Below are positions 1 through 10,185 of a stretch of 64,000 nucleotides of DNA, one piece after another. The DNA is from Boswellia sacra (lineage: Eukaryota; Streptophyta; Magnoliopsida; Sapindales; Burseraceae). The position numbers and the translations under genes were made by a program. The stretch spans positions 496,001 to 560,000 of the forward strand of contig SNVD02012212.1 of the NCBI GenBank assembly GCA_013180625.2. Reading direction: 5' to 3'. The first letter of the stretch is position 1. The number at the start of each line of letters is the position of its first letter. The notes under the pieces were generated by a model. The model ran no database searches, was not told where the DNA came from, and saw only the letters and a list, made by a program, of their open reading frames with translations.

Positions 1-1030
1 CTCCTCCCTCAGTAGGGCACTGCTCACTATCATAGTCGAGACCGCTAGGTATAGGTTCAAAAATTTCTCTTTGAATAGGTGCAGAAAGGGTTGGCACCTA
101 TCTTAAATACTTTTTTCGTTTTCAGAATGTGTCAGCATGCTCATTTTCCCATCTTATCCTATTATCTCTCTTGATTGCCTGGAAGAAAGGCCAGCACCTA
201 TCTGATTGTCTCGAGATAAAATGGTTAAGGGCGGTTACACTCCTTGTCAAAGTCTAAACCTCTCACATATCCCTAGGCTTTGTAGTTTCCATCAACATCT
301 GTATTTGCCCTAGTAGGCCTCTATTCCCTTCTTACTAACTTTGTACCCCAAGAAATTTTCAGAGAAGACTCCAAAGATGCATTTATTGGGGTTTAGTTTC
401 ATTTTGTACCTGTAGAGTGTGTTAAACACAATCTACAAATGTTATAAGTGGTCATCTGCCCTTTTACTCATAACTACCATGTCATCTATATAAGTTTCTA
501 TAATGTTCCCTAAGAGCTTGTGAAATACCCTTGCCACCATTCTCTGGTATGTTACCCCCGTGTTCCTAAGCCCGAATGACATAACTCTGTAGTAGAACAC
601 CCTTTTTTTTGGGTAATGAACGAGGTCTTTTTCTCATCTGGTCCGTACATTGGGATTTGATTATACCCGCTGTAGGCATCCAAGAAACTCATTCGTGCAT
701 AACCAATGGTGGCATCGATCATCTAGTCTATCTAGGACAAAGAAAAAGGTCCACGGGACAGGCTCTGTTTAGGTCAATGTAATCCACACATATGTGTCAT
801 TTCCTATTTTTCTTTGATACTATTACCACATTTGATAACCACTTCGGGTAGGTGACCTTCCTTCTATATCTTGCCCCTAACAACCTATCTATCTCCTCAC
901 TCACAGCCCTGTTCTTTTCTAGAGCATGCCTTTGCAACTTCTGTCTTATCAGTACTGCTCCTCTTATCACGTTTACTTTATGGCACACTACCTTTGGGTC
1001 TACCTCGACATTTCGTGCCCAGTCCAAGCA
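1..1030 (-). pseudogene. Ty3/gypsy reverse transcriptase remnant
   Basis: The segment at 797-1027 reads as the N-terminal part of a gypsy reverse transcriptase (VDPKVVCHKVNV, then YPKWLSNVVIVSKKN). Lower coordinates continue in broken frames with a palm-like RACPVDLF motif and, near 470-500, the catalytic motif TYIDDMVV, which keeps the two aspartates. The FLGYKVSKKGIEA motif follows. Several in-frame stops interrupt the reading frame. It is cut off by the window start, so RNase H is not seen. Confidence 0.85.
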
Positions 1031-1523
1031 AACACGTCTGCGTTCTTTTGTAGTACTATCTTTAATTTCCTCATTTCCTTTTCACTCAATAACCAGACAA
1101 TAAAGAGCTTGCGCTCCAATGCTGAGGGTCTGAAGTTTATTTCCTCTAAGGGCTCGATTGTAAGGATCTTTTTCTCTGTCTCGTCTGCCCCTAACACCTC
1201 TTATAATTGTTATTTATTTTGCTCTAGACTGGGGCTATCCTCGCCTTCTCCATTCGCCTTCCTGTCTAGATGTTTCCTTTTCCCCAAGGCAACCGTGTAA
1301 CACTTTCTGGCCACACTTGGTCCCCTCTAATCACCACTACTCCTTTTTGGCTTCCTGTCAGGCATCTCATCAACTGATGTAGGGTAAAGGGTACCCCCTC
1401 TATCCTAAGTATTCATGTCCTACCCATTATCCCGTTACAATTAGAGGGTGCATCGATCATCAAGCAATATATTCGCAGCGTTCTCCCAATGGCTGTCACC
1501 ATCAGGGATGTGACTCCCATGGA

Positions 1524-1937
1524 TTATCTCTTGCTCCTATTAAAGCTTACAAGTGGGGCCCTGCTCGATTGAATCAGACCCTCATTGAGCCTCATCCTCT
1601 TATAGGTGCTTAGGAAGATCATATCAGTGTTGCTCCCTTCATCCACCAATAATCTATCTACGTCACAATCTGCGATAGTCAGTGTCACCACTAAAGAGTT
1701 CTCATGGGGGAGCTGCAATCCCTCTAGGTCTAACTCCGTGAGCTCTAATCGTGGTCTACCTTCTATTACCAACATGACTAACTTCTGCTCCCCCTCCAAC
1801 CCTCTGTTCTTGCTATTATGCTTACCGTGAATGGCGTGAAGGTTTTTTCCCCCACTCACTTCTGTTATATACCTGGCTCTCGATGCCTTAGATGACTTCT
1901 CAATCGGAGCCATAGGTTTTTGTGAGAGAAGATACAT
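1524..1937 (-). pseudogene. Ty3/gypsy aspartic protease region
   Basis: An open stretch of 137 codons includes the motif LLVDEGSNTDMIFL, which matches the D-x-G-S/T active site of retroelement aspartic proteases (here D-E-G-S). It is preceded by the hydrophobic strand LVVTLTIADCDVDR that is usual in plant gypsy polyproteins. It lies between gag at higher coordinates and reverse transcriptase at lower coordinates, as expected for this element. It is not part of a continuous polyprotein frame. Confidence 0.75.
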
Positions 1938-2059
1938 AGACAGTTCTATTTTATTTTCCCTCTTCTTAGGTGTCTAAGCTTTGTATCCCATAAACAACTC
2001 CTTACGTATTATGATCTCAATATAGGCCTTTATGTTTTTTCATTCCTCCATCGTGTGCC

Positions 2060-3240
2060 CGGAGGTGGCATGGAATGCGCAGTAAACGCTCTTATTCATT
2101 TAGGTTCGTCGGGAAGGGGCCTGGGCTTTCTGAATATGCCTGTGTCTTTGTTCTCCTACCATATTCTTACTAGAGTTGTACTGAGAGGGATAAAGGGCAC
2201 GGTGGCCCCTATCATGGCACGTTTACCAATTGTCTTTTCAATCTGTCCCCTTCTACTCTAGCTATCCCCCTCTTCTGGGTTGTTTGCGACTATTCTCCCC
2301 TTGTCTCTTTCCTAACTATCACTAAAGTAGCCTTGTATTATTGAAGAGCCTCATCCTTCTCCAAACAAATCCACCCTTCAATTTTCTCCTTGATCTCCTC
2401 CATCGTCCTAAGCCCTTTCCGAACTAGGGTACTGATGGAACTTAGTCCTGATTCTGACTGCACATTTAAAAGCGCCAGTTGCTGCTTCAAAATCATATCT
2501 TTCAATCTGACTAAGCTCGTTGTTAAACCTCATCATGAACTCTCCTAACTTCTCCCCTTCAGCTTGCTTTAAGGAATAGAAGTCTGTGATGGTCTTTGGT
2601 TGCGTTTTATTCCTGAGGTATTAGGAGAGAAATGCCCTTGTTAGTTCATTGAAGTTGGCTATTGATCTTGGCGGTAGTGACCTAAACCATCTTAAGGCTG
2701 ACCTGCTCAAAATTGCGAGAAAAACTTTGCAAAATAGTGCATCATCAAGGATTTCTAGGGACATTTTCTGGGAGTAATGAAAAAGGTGCTCTTCTGCGTC
2801 TCCTTTCCTGTCAAATCATTTTAAGGTGGGCAGGTAAACTTTTTCGGCTTTAAGTCTTATATATGTGGTCGACGAAGGCAGTTTGGCTTATTCTCTAGGC
2901 AGTAAGGGTAAGTGGGTTAAAAGGGTTGGTTATGGCTATGTCTTTCATCCTATTTCCTACCATATGGTTCAGCTCCACCATGACCATGTCAAAAATCTCC
3001 CAATTCATATTATGGGTGTTTTTTCTATTTGGGTTAGGGTTCCGTTTTTTATTTCCACCACCTCTTTCCGTTTCTTGACTGGGTGTAGGAGGGGTTTTTC
3101 TGCGTCCGGTTGCACTCTTAACCTCCCCCCTCCTTGTGGGCCTCTTCTCCATCACGCTTCTTCCCTACCATTTTCCTATAGAGCTCCATGTTTTCCTTCC
3201 TAGCTTGCACTAGTTGCTTTCTTAAGTCTGCCATAACTGG
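2060..3240 (-). pseudogene. Ty3/gypsy gag remnant
   Basis: Minus-strand translation around 2350-2870 gives a Retrotrans_gag-like domain in broken frames. It includes FFHYSQK-like, LRWFRSLPPRSI and TITDFYSLKQAEGEKLGEFM segments, the usual SLKQ-x-EGE signature. A charged N-terminal stretch beginning near 3232 (MADLRKQLVQARKENMELY) looks like a coiled coil. Frameshifts and stops interrupt it. No zinc knuckle could be recovered. Confidence 0.7.
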
Positions 3241-3620
3241 GTCAATCCTACCTTGGTTCCCTTCTGGTTAGGACTTCCCCTCACCTGTATATGGGTTATG
3301 AGCTACATCTTCCTCCATCTTGGAGGTGTTATGAGTTATGACCACCATCTTAGTCAAAGAGTTGAGAACAAAGGACAACTTCTTGTTCAGCAATGTCTTG
3401 AGACTCCTTCAAAAGCCACTATTCCTTCAAAGCTTTTCCCATAGACAACACCAGTTGAAAGACCCAAAATATGCTTCTCACTCCTTAGCCAAACATTCGA
3501 CCCATTCTCAACTCCATGATCTTCAAATGGGCCAACAATCTCCTTCTTCTCCAGCACTTGGACGGCAACAGCACAACACCTGGATGACACCAAGAGAGCT
3601 CCATCATGCATAGCAGCGCG

Positions 3621-4770
3621 GTACCTACAAAAAGTACTTTAACGCATAAGTCAGGTCTCTAATGGACAGAAAATAAAACAGCAAGTTACAAACAAAAACC
3701 AAAGGAAATCTTAGAGAGGGAAAAAACAGTCAGTAATAAAGAAGTAGAGGTCAAAAAGTGCTTAGGAAACCTGCTCGTTAAGGGGCCTTCCTTCTATCCA
3801 CTTAAAGTCATTGTCTCTATTTTTGGACTTCCTCCATTCTTCTTACCTTCCTTTTCTAAAATTGCTTTTATTAGAAGTTCAAGGTCATGTTTGCCCCTGT
3901 CGTCCTTCATCTTCAATTCCCTTATTGTCCTCTGCATAAAGTTTACTGCTTTCATAAATGACTGACTTCAAGCTTTTATCCATTGGTTTCTCTCAAATTC
4001 TGCTTTCAAAACTTTGAACTTGCTTCCTTACTTTTTCTTCTCACCCACGTGAAGCCCCCCGCTTGTCTCCTTATCCATCTTGTTTTATTTGTCGCATTTA
4101 TATTATAATAAAAATAAGTGATAGATCGAACCTATGATCACAATTAGAATTTTTTCTATCTTGGTTAGGGCTCAATTGGGCCTTATGACTTTAAATTTTA
4201 AACGATGAGCTGACCGTTAATTAGTAAGATTTTGAGCTGGGCTTGAAGACCCGAATTTACTCCTTCACTAGTGAAGCTTTGCAGTTGGGTTAGGATGGGA
4301 ATTCGATTACTAAGAGGAGCCACGATAGCAAGCTGGAGGTCTCGATCCTCAGCAGTCTCCCTGGTCTTGCCATTTTGTGAAACTTAATTCGTCGTCTTCA
4401 AGATCAATAATTTCGATTTGATTCTTCACTTTCTCTGTCCCTACTTTCCGCTTCTTTTAACGTCCCTTCAGGTTTAACTTTTTCCATCGTTAAGTATCTC
4501 AACAATGAAAAGTAACTTTTGAACCTAACTTACCGAACTTTCCATTGGTGTCGTATGTCTTGATTTTCTGTCTGCCTTAGCCAACGCGTTCGAATTCGTT
4601 TCCCAAAACTTTTTTGGCAATCACTTTTTGCATATTTAGCTTTGTACGTGTAGTACTGCTTTGATATCCCCCCCTTTTACCATTGTATTTCACTGAATAT
4701 TCCATCAAATTTGCAGAACACTTGCCGTTGCTTTTCACTGAAAGTACTTTCAGACACTTGCTGTTGACTC
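3621..4770. other. Probable leader/LTR zone of the gypsy element, unresolved
   Basis: This is non-coding sequence between the gag remnant and a clear drop in GC at about 4770. Its position behind gag fits the 5' leader and LTR of the minus-strand gypsy copy. I could not find a primer-binding site or matching repeat, because the other LTR lies outside the window. No host gene is visible. Confidence 0.35.
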
Positions 4771-6009
4771 ACCAAATTAAAAGGAGAAACAATTAAATGA
4801 AAATTAATATGATATAATAGTTAGGTTAGACTATAGAGCCTTGGACCCTCGTATGATTTTGTTTCTCTCATAAATCAATTTTAATTTCAAAAAATACAAG
4901 AGCTCTAAAAAAAATTATAGAAGTTGTTTTAGTAATTTCAATTAAAGATACTTTAACAATAAAAATATTTGTTTAATAAAGTATAGAGAGTATTTTTAGG
5001 TGCAAATACGTTATTCAAAGTTTTATTATATCTATACTATTTAATTATGTTATATTATTTTCTTTTTTATTCAATCGAATGTTTCAATTAGGTAACAATT
5101 ATTAAAAAATCTAAGTAGTTGAATCAAACTCAATAATAGTCGTTTAAATGAAGATAAAAAGATAAAAGGAAATAAATTGAGAATTAATACGAGAGTTATC
5201 ACATTAAATTGGATTCCTAAAATTGGATCTTATTCGATATGTTGCATCAGTAAACCAAACCCATTAATAGCCAAAATAATTACGCTAGACATTAAACGAT
5301 TCTTTTTAAATAACTTTATTTCATAATATAAAAAAAAATTCAGTGGAGATCCCCTGTTTATTAATGTTCACTGAACTGTTTTACTTCGATATTAGAAGCA
5401 CAATCAAAATTTTTTTAATAATATATATGTCATTTATTATTAACTTTAAATCTTAATTATTAAATTAAGGGATAATGGCTTGAGATTTGTGTCAAAATGG
5501 ACTAAAAAATTAGACTAATGATCCTAGCTCATAATTTAAAGAAAGCATAGTCTTCAATTTAAATTTTAAAATCATCATTCATAACAATGGTTAGATTACG
5601 GGAAGAGAAAATAAATATATAGACATCAAGATGTTATTAACAAACTACATTAATAGTATTTAAGATTTCCCAAGAAATTATTAATTGATTGATCCAAACT
5701 CCAAATGTTACAGTAACATTAAAAATGTTTAACTACTTAAAAGCATGTAAATCTAGTATAATTTATCGCTAACTACAATCACTCTTGGACATGTGTAAAA
5801 GTGGAGCCCTGCTTCAGGGGATGCCAGAAGTTTTGCAATGAAGGGCTGTTTCGTGGCAACCTAGAGAGAATAATAGTTGCGTAGGAGCAGCTCTCAAATT
5901 TCAAGAACAATGTTTGTCTGGCTTCGCTTGTAGGAAAACTTTTTATAAATGATGTATGATGTGAAGGTTCTGGTGTTATGATTACTTTATAGTGAAAACA
6001 TTGATGGAG
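4771..6009. other. AT-rich intergenic DNA
   Basis: This is strongly AT-rich sequence without a convincing coding region. The last part, from about 5790, has a more gene-like base composition and leads into a decayed coding fragment interrupted by the TRIM element at 6015. Confidence 0.6.
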
Positions 6010-6014
6010 CTTGA

Positions 6015-6102
6015 TGTTACCGATCACTTCCGCCACGCACAACAATAATTTTTCAACAAATGGGCCACCATTTATCCAAATGAAGACTCCACATCTACAA
6101 CA
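6015..6102 (-). repeat. TRIM 3' LTR, internally deleted
   Basis: It matches both ends of the 200-bp LTR at 6334-6533 but lacks about 110 bp in the middle (junction near 6071). The polypurine tract lies immediately inside it. Confidence 0.8.
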
Positions 6103-6180
6103 ATCCCCCTCCTCAGACAAGGCCCCGGCGGGTGGCGGCGCCATCCTTGTCTGAACCACCAATGATAATAATCATCTACA

Positions 6181-6333
6181 AAGACAAGGCCTCTGCTCCT
6201 TGTCTGAACCAAACGAGTCCACACATTACTGTCTTGGGTTGGCTCTGATACCTCCACAAAGACAAGGCCCCTGCTCCTTGTATGAACCAAACGAGTCTAC
6301 ACATTGCTGTCTTGGGTTGGCTCTGATATCACT
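6181..6333 (-). repeat. Tandem duplication of the TRIM primer-binding region (about 78-bp units)
   Basis: Units at 6181-6258 and 6259-6333 share most bases: AAGACAAGGCC, CTGCTCCTTGT, TGAACCAAACGAGTC and CTTGGGTTGGCTCTGATA. Each ends with a copy of the tRNA-Met-type primer-binding site. A third, partial unit with GACAAGGCCCCGGCG lies at 6115-6160. Confidence 0.85.
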
Positions 6334-6533
6334 TGTTACGGATCACTTCCGCCACGCACAACAATAATTTTTCAACAAATGGACCACCATATATGAAGCA
6401 AGTATCCAGCCCAAAAGACTAGTCTATTAGGTGGAGGACTCCTCCCATATATAAGCCCCATGACCTTCCCTTAACCAATCAATGTGGGACTCCCAATGAG
6501 GATTATCCAAATGGGAACTCCACATCTACAACA
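6334..6533 (-). repeat. TRIM 5' LTR
   Basis: This 200-bp repeat starts TG and ends CA on the minus strand. It shares its ends with the shorter copy at 6015-6102. A TATATA-like stretch near 6450 on the minus strand could act as a promoter. Confidence 0.85.
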
Positions 6534-6538
6534 CTTGA

Positions 6539-7195
6539 GGCATATATTGACACTGATTTGATACCCAGAGTGATGTATGTATTAAAATGCAATGCAAGGG
6601 CTGATTTGTTTGACATTTTACATGTTTGCTTTTCATGATCATACACTTGTTGTGCACATCACTAATGCGTGCTTCCCCTGCTCAGTTCAATATGGTTTAA
6701 TTTGTCACTGAAGATATTGCTGCCATCAACAAGAATGTGAAAGCTCCGTTTGTTTCTTGGCTTGCTACAGGACTGTCACCGGGATAATCAATTCTCATGC
6801 TGCTACCAATTTGAGCTGCCTCCTGAACTAGCTCGGCTCTTCTGTCAAGCCTCATTGAATTATTTTATAAATTTGCTTTCACTCGTAGATGATGATAATT
6901 CACAACTAGTAATCTAGGGAGGTAGCAGCAGTCAATAAATGACATTAAATTTAGCTGAGCTGGTATATATGATGAATAATGTTAAATACAAGCAGTATAA
7001 CTCTTTTCCTTTCTTAAGCCAACTCAAAATAGAAATTTCTCCACTAACAAGGCTATATAAAATGCTTCTTTAAATTCCAATCTCATCTACATAAACACTA
7101 TTACCATCCATATTAAAATAAGCAGCTAGAAAAAGAGATTATGATGCAATGCTATCTTTACCAACTAAAAGGGAATCCCTAATTTTTTAGTAGTT
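6539..7195. other. Intergenic DNA with decayed coding fragment
   Basis: Just right of the TRIM, plus-strand frames look codon-like (6539-6638, and about 6735-6800 reading APFVSWLATGLSPG) but are broken by stops. I do not recognise the protein. The remainder up to 7195 would include the 3' UTR of the minus-strand RBR gene. Confidence 0.4.
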
Positions 7196-9143
7196 TTAAC
7201 CCTTACATCTAGGGCACCTATAAGTATGGGAGTCTTTAGATAAGCGACCTCCACAATTGTAACAGAATGCATAGCCACACCTGTGATTTAACAAGGAATA
7301 ACAAATAGATTAGTCAATTGAATTATTGTGAAAGCAAAGAAAAATTTTATTTTATGGTTACCCCATTTAAAATGCAATATGCATGTAAGGGGAAGAAGGC
7401 ATAAACACTTGCAAAGAAACATCAGAAATGCCAGCAGCTTTTGAGGTATCAAGTTAACACTCAGATAAGCCACATTAAAATATCAAAATACGTGTAGATG
7501 AATTCCCTGTGTGATGTTGAAATTATGAAAAAATTCTCCAAAGTTAGTCTAAAAGATGATTAGGTGATGGCACCACAATTAATGGTTTTTCAGATGAGGG
7601 TGACTCATCAAAACCTTTAATGTCATTGCACGCAACCTAAAGGGGGAAAAGAAAAATGAAAAATGAAAAAGGTTGCACTTTCACTATGCTAATTAAAGTT
7701 AATAAGAAAATTCATTAGAAAAAGCAAAATTGGAAGATACTGTTGAATAGCTTAACTTGAGATATCAACATAAAGCATAGCATGTTATCTCGATGATTTT
7801 ACCATCAAGAGGTAACTATGATGACCCCTGAAATTAGTTCAAACACTAACATAATGGAGATGGTTCTGGAATAGAAACACCCATATAATGATTAAAAAAG
7901 AAAAAAAAAATCAGTGTGACAATTTGAAAGTATGTGCCGTCATAGTGAGGGATTCCACAGAGGACTTTGCACAAAGTTACCGAGAGAGTTTCTTTTAAAA
8001 AAAAAAAAGGTTGTTTTAAGATTTCTGGGTAATTTTTCTTCCCAAGATTACATTCAAACCCAACTTCAGTATTGCCTCAAAAGCTTGGCAGCTTCATTCG
8101 ATGTTTACGGAGTACAAACAGCATGTAATCCCCCAATAATCAATGGTTGTACAGATGGAAACCATGTGGTGGGTACAGAGAGATAAGTTCAGGTTGTTGC
8201 CTGTGCTCAGAGCCTAAAACTAATATCACAAATTAACCAATAGACCCCTCACCTGTGACAGAAAATTTATGAGAAACAGAGATGAAATTGCTAGTAGCTA
8301 GCAAATTTAATTAAGAACAGATACACGAAACCCATATTTAGTAATAACAAGAATGAAACTAGTAAAGTAATAAGCAGACCTGCATTTGATATAAGAGCAA
8401 CCCTCAGATTTCTCCACAAAGTGCTTGCAATTAGGACACCTTCTCCACTTCTTCTTCTTAGCCAAACCAGTCAGGAAAGCATCGTTACCAAGTTTGCTCA
8501 ATTTCTGAAACTGGGAGCACCCAAACTCCGTATGCCAAGGAGCCTTACACTGCAAGCAAAAGCTTCTTGTACAGAAAGGGCACTCTGACTTCTGAATCCC
8601 CGTCCCTTTTTCATTAATCAACAAAGCTGAGCAATCCTTATAAGGACAATAGAACCTCATGTGACCAACTATCGCAGACTCACAGAGAGCGTTTCCCCAT
8701 CTCACAAAAACATCATATGGCAGGATCAAACGGCAGTACTCGAACTCTAACTCACCTTCACAGTTAGGCACAGGGCAAGGAACACGTGTAACGTTGTCTT
8801 CAAGCTTGGAGGCTATGTATCTGACAATGCATAGAGTGCAGTAGAAATGATTACAACCCTTGACGTCGAAAGAGTCATGTAGAGGTCTAGAGTCCACGCA
8901 GATTTCACAAGTGAAAATTGGGACATCATCGGTTGCAGAATTTGAAGACTGCCCAGTTTCAAGAACTTGAATATCATCACCAATAATTTCTGTCTCACTC
9001 TCGTGTGTTTTTGGAGTGAAGTATGCCTCGTCCTGATCGTCTTCCTCGATCTTCAATGAAGTAGTCAGCGTCGAAGATAGAAGCTTTACTTCTTTCTTAA
9101 GCTTTCTGCGATTGGTCAGAGAAGTACAAAGCGTGTTGCCCAT
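7196..9143 (-). CDS. RBR-type (RING1-IBR-RING2) E3 ubiquitin ligase
   Basis: There are two exons, 9143-8380 and 7280-7196, split by a 1,099-bp GT-AG intron inside RING2; the product is 282 residues. RING1 starts at C79-E-I-C82 and runs to about C128. The IBR has C166, C171, C188, C191, C196, C199, H204 and C209. RING2 starts C236-P-N-C239, and exon 2 adds CGYAFCYNCGG and ends CPRCKG. RBR ligases take ubiquitin from an E2 onto a RING2 cysteine; the matching residue is C249 in SEGCSYIKC. The N-terminus MGNTLC could be myristoylated at G2 and palmitoylated at C6. The protein stops right after RING2 and lacks the C-terminal membrane segment known from RSL1-type relatives. The start is the first ATG of the frame. 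The substrate is unknown. Confidence 0.9.
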
Positions 9144-10185
9144 CTTGGAATCCTGTCACTTAAATTCTTCTAAATCAATTAACGTCTTTATGATCAGAAT
9201 ATTCATACACTGTTTCCACTTTCCCTGATTATTTAACCTTTTTCTTTTTTGTGTTTGTGTTTGTTTTTGTTTTTATCAATCCTCTGCCTATACCTTGGAT
9301 TGCCCAAGACTTTGGTTTTTGGTAAAAGACTATTACTTTCTTTGAACGCCATCTGCTTGATGGTTTAGGGAGTTTGTTGCTGAGCACATCTAACCGTCCG
9401 ATAAATAATCAACCATGATTTTTTATGCAGTAAATCAGCAGAATGGTTTCTTACTACCACATCATACACCTATTCTCAAACTCTCTAAATATATATGATA
9501 AATTTTGTTTATATAACAACCGTTTATAGATTTCTCTGATGTTGAGATAATTATATATACCAACTTCAAGGATTAAGATGACGACAATCACGAGAAGAAA
9601 TTATAGATTTCTTTTGTTTTTCTTTGCACAAGACATGGAATATCAAATTCTGACAAGTTTTCAGAACTATCATTAGTAACTTGAATAACTTCCTTGTCGT
9701 TACCCATCAATTGATTAAAGGGATGGAAAAACAGAATTAATGAATTCAAATTATTTCTCCAAGTTCAGCTAATCTTGGAAATGGCAGATGATGGAATAGT
9801 GGCTCAGATGATCACATAAACGACCATTGGAACGAAAGATATCATACAACTTGTTGCAGTTACAAATACCAATATAAATTATATAATTATGTACATTATA
9901 ATAAACTTGTGAACTTAGACACACAGATGTACATTGATCAAAAGGGAAATATAGAACAAGAAAAGGAAAACCAAATATTTACGCTCACTTTTCTGTCTCT
10001 TTAAACTATCTTCATTCATACACTATATCGATCACTCCATGAATATTCAATGTACAATTACTGATAACAGATTGAGAAGTTAATTTTTAGGATTCTGATC
10101 ATTTGTCGACGGCGAGCTAATTGAAGTAGTCATATAGGTACTGGCTTCAAATGCAGCTAAGGTATGTGAAAATGACAGAATAGAA
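9144..10185. other. Intergenic: RBR promoter side and CFS1 3' flank
   Basis: The part next to 9144 is the upstream region of the minus-strand RBR gene; it is T-rich and A-rich on the plus strand. The part near 10000-10185 should hold the 3' UTR of the CFS1-type gene. No coding sequence or mobile element is evident. Confidence 0.55.

Larger units (their letters stand above)
1..3620 (-). mobile_element. Degenerate Ty3/gypsy retrotransposon, truncated by window start
   Basis: On the minus strand the parts run in the order gag, protease, reverse transcriptase, from high to low coordinates. That is the 5' to 3' order of an LTR retrotransposon. All parts carry stops and frameshifts, so the copy is dead. 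RNase H, integrase and the 3' LTR would lie left of position 1. The style of the gag and protease resembles the Tat/Ogre-type gypsy lineages, but this is an impression only. No LTR pair is visible, so the outer boundary is not fixed. Confidence 0.85.
6015..6533 (-). mobile_element. TRIM (terminal-repeat retrotransposon in miniature), complete with TSD
   Basis: The element is 519 bp and minus-oriented. The 5' LTR is 6334-6533 (200 bp) and the 3' LTR is 6015-6102 (shortened by an internal deletion). Both begin TGTTGTAGATG and end with a GTAACA-type terminus on the minus strand. A purine tract (GAGGAGGGGGA, minus) abuts the 3' LTR. A primer-binding site like GATATCAGAGCC, complementary to initiator methionine tRNA, follows the 5' LTR. 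A perfect 5-bp target duplication CTTGA flanks it at 6010-6014 and 6534-6538. It has no coding capacity, so it needs enzymes from an autonomous element. Confidence 0.9.

Noticed and set aside
5779..6290. Minus-strand ORFs of 127 and 72 codons over the TRIM
   Set aside because: They run across LTR and repeat sequence and owe their repeated peptides to the tandem units. No protein family is recognised.
6115..6333. Spaced repeats that could suggest a CRISPR array
   Set aside because: They are two and a half tandem units in a plant TRIM and include its primer-binding site. There are no uniform short repeats with unique spacers.
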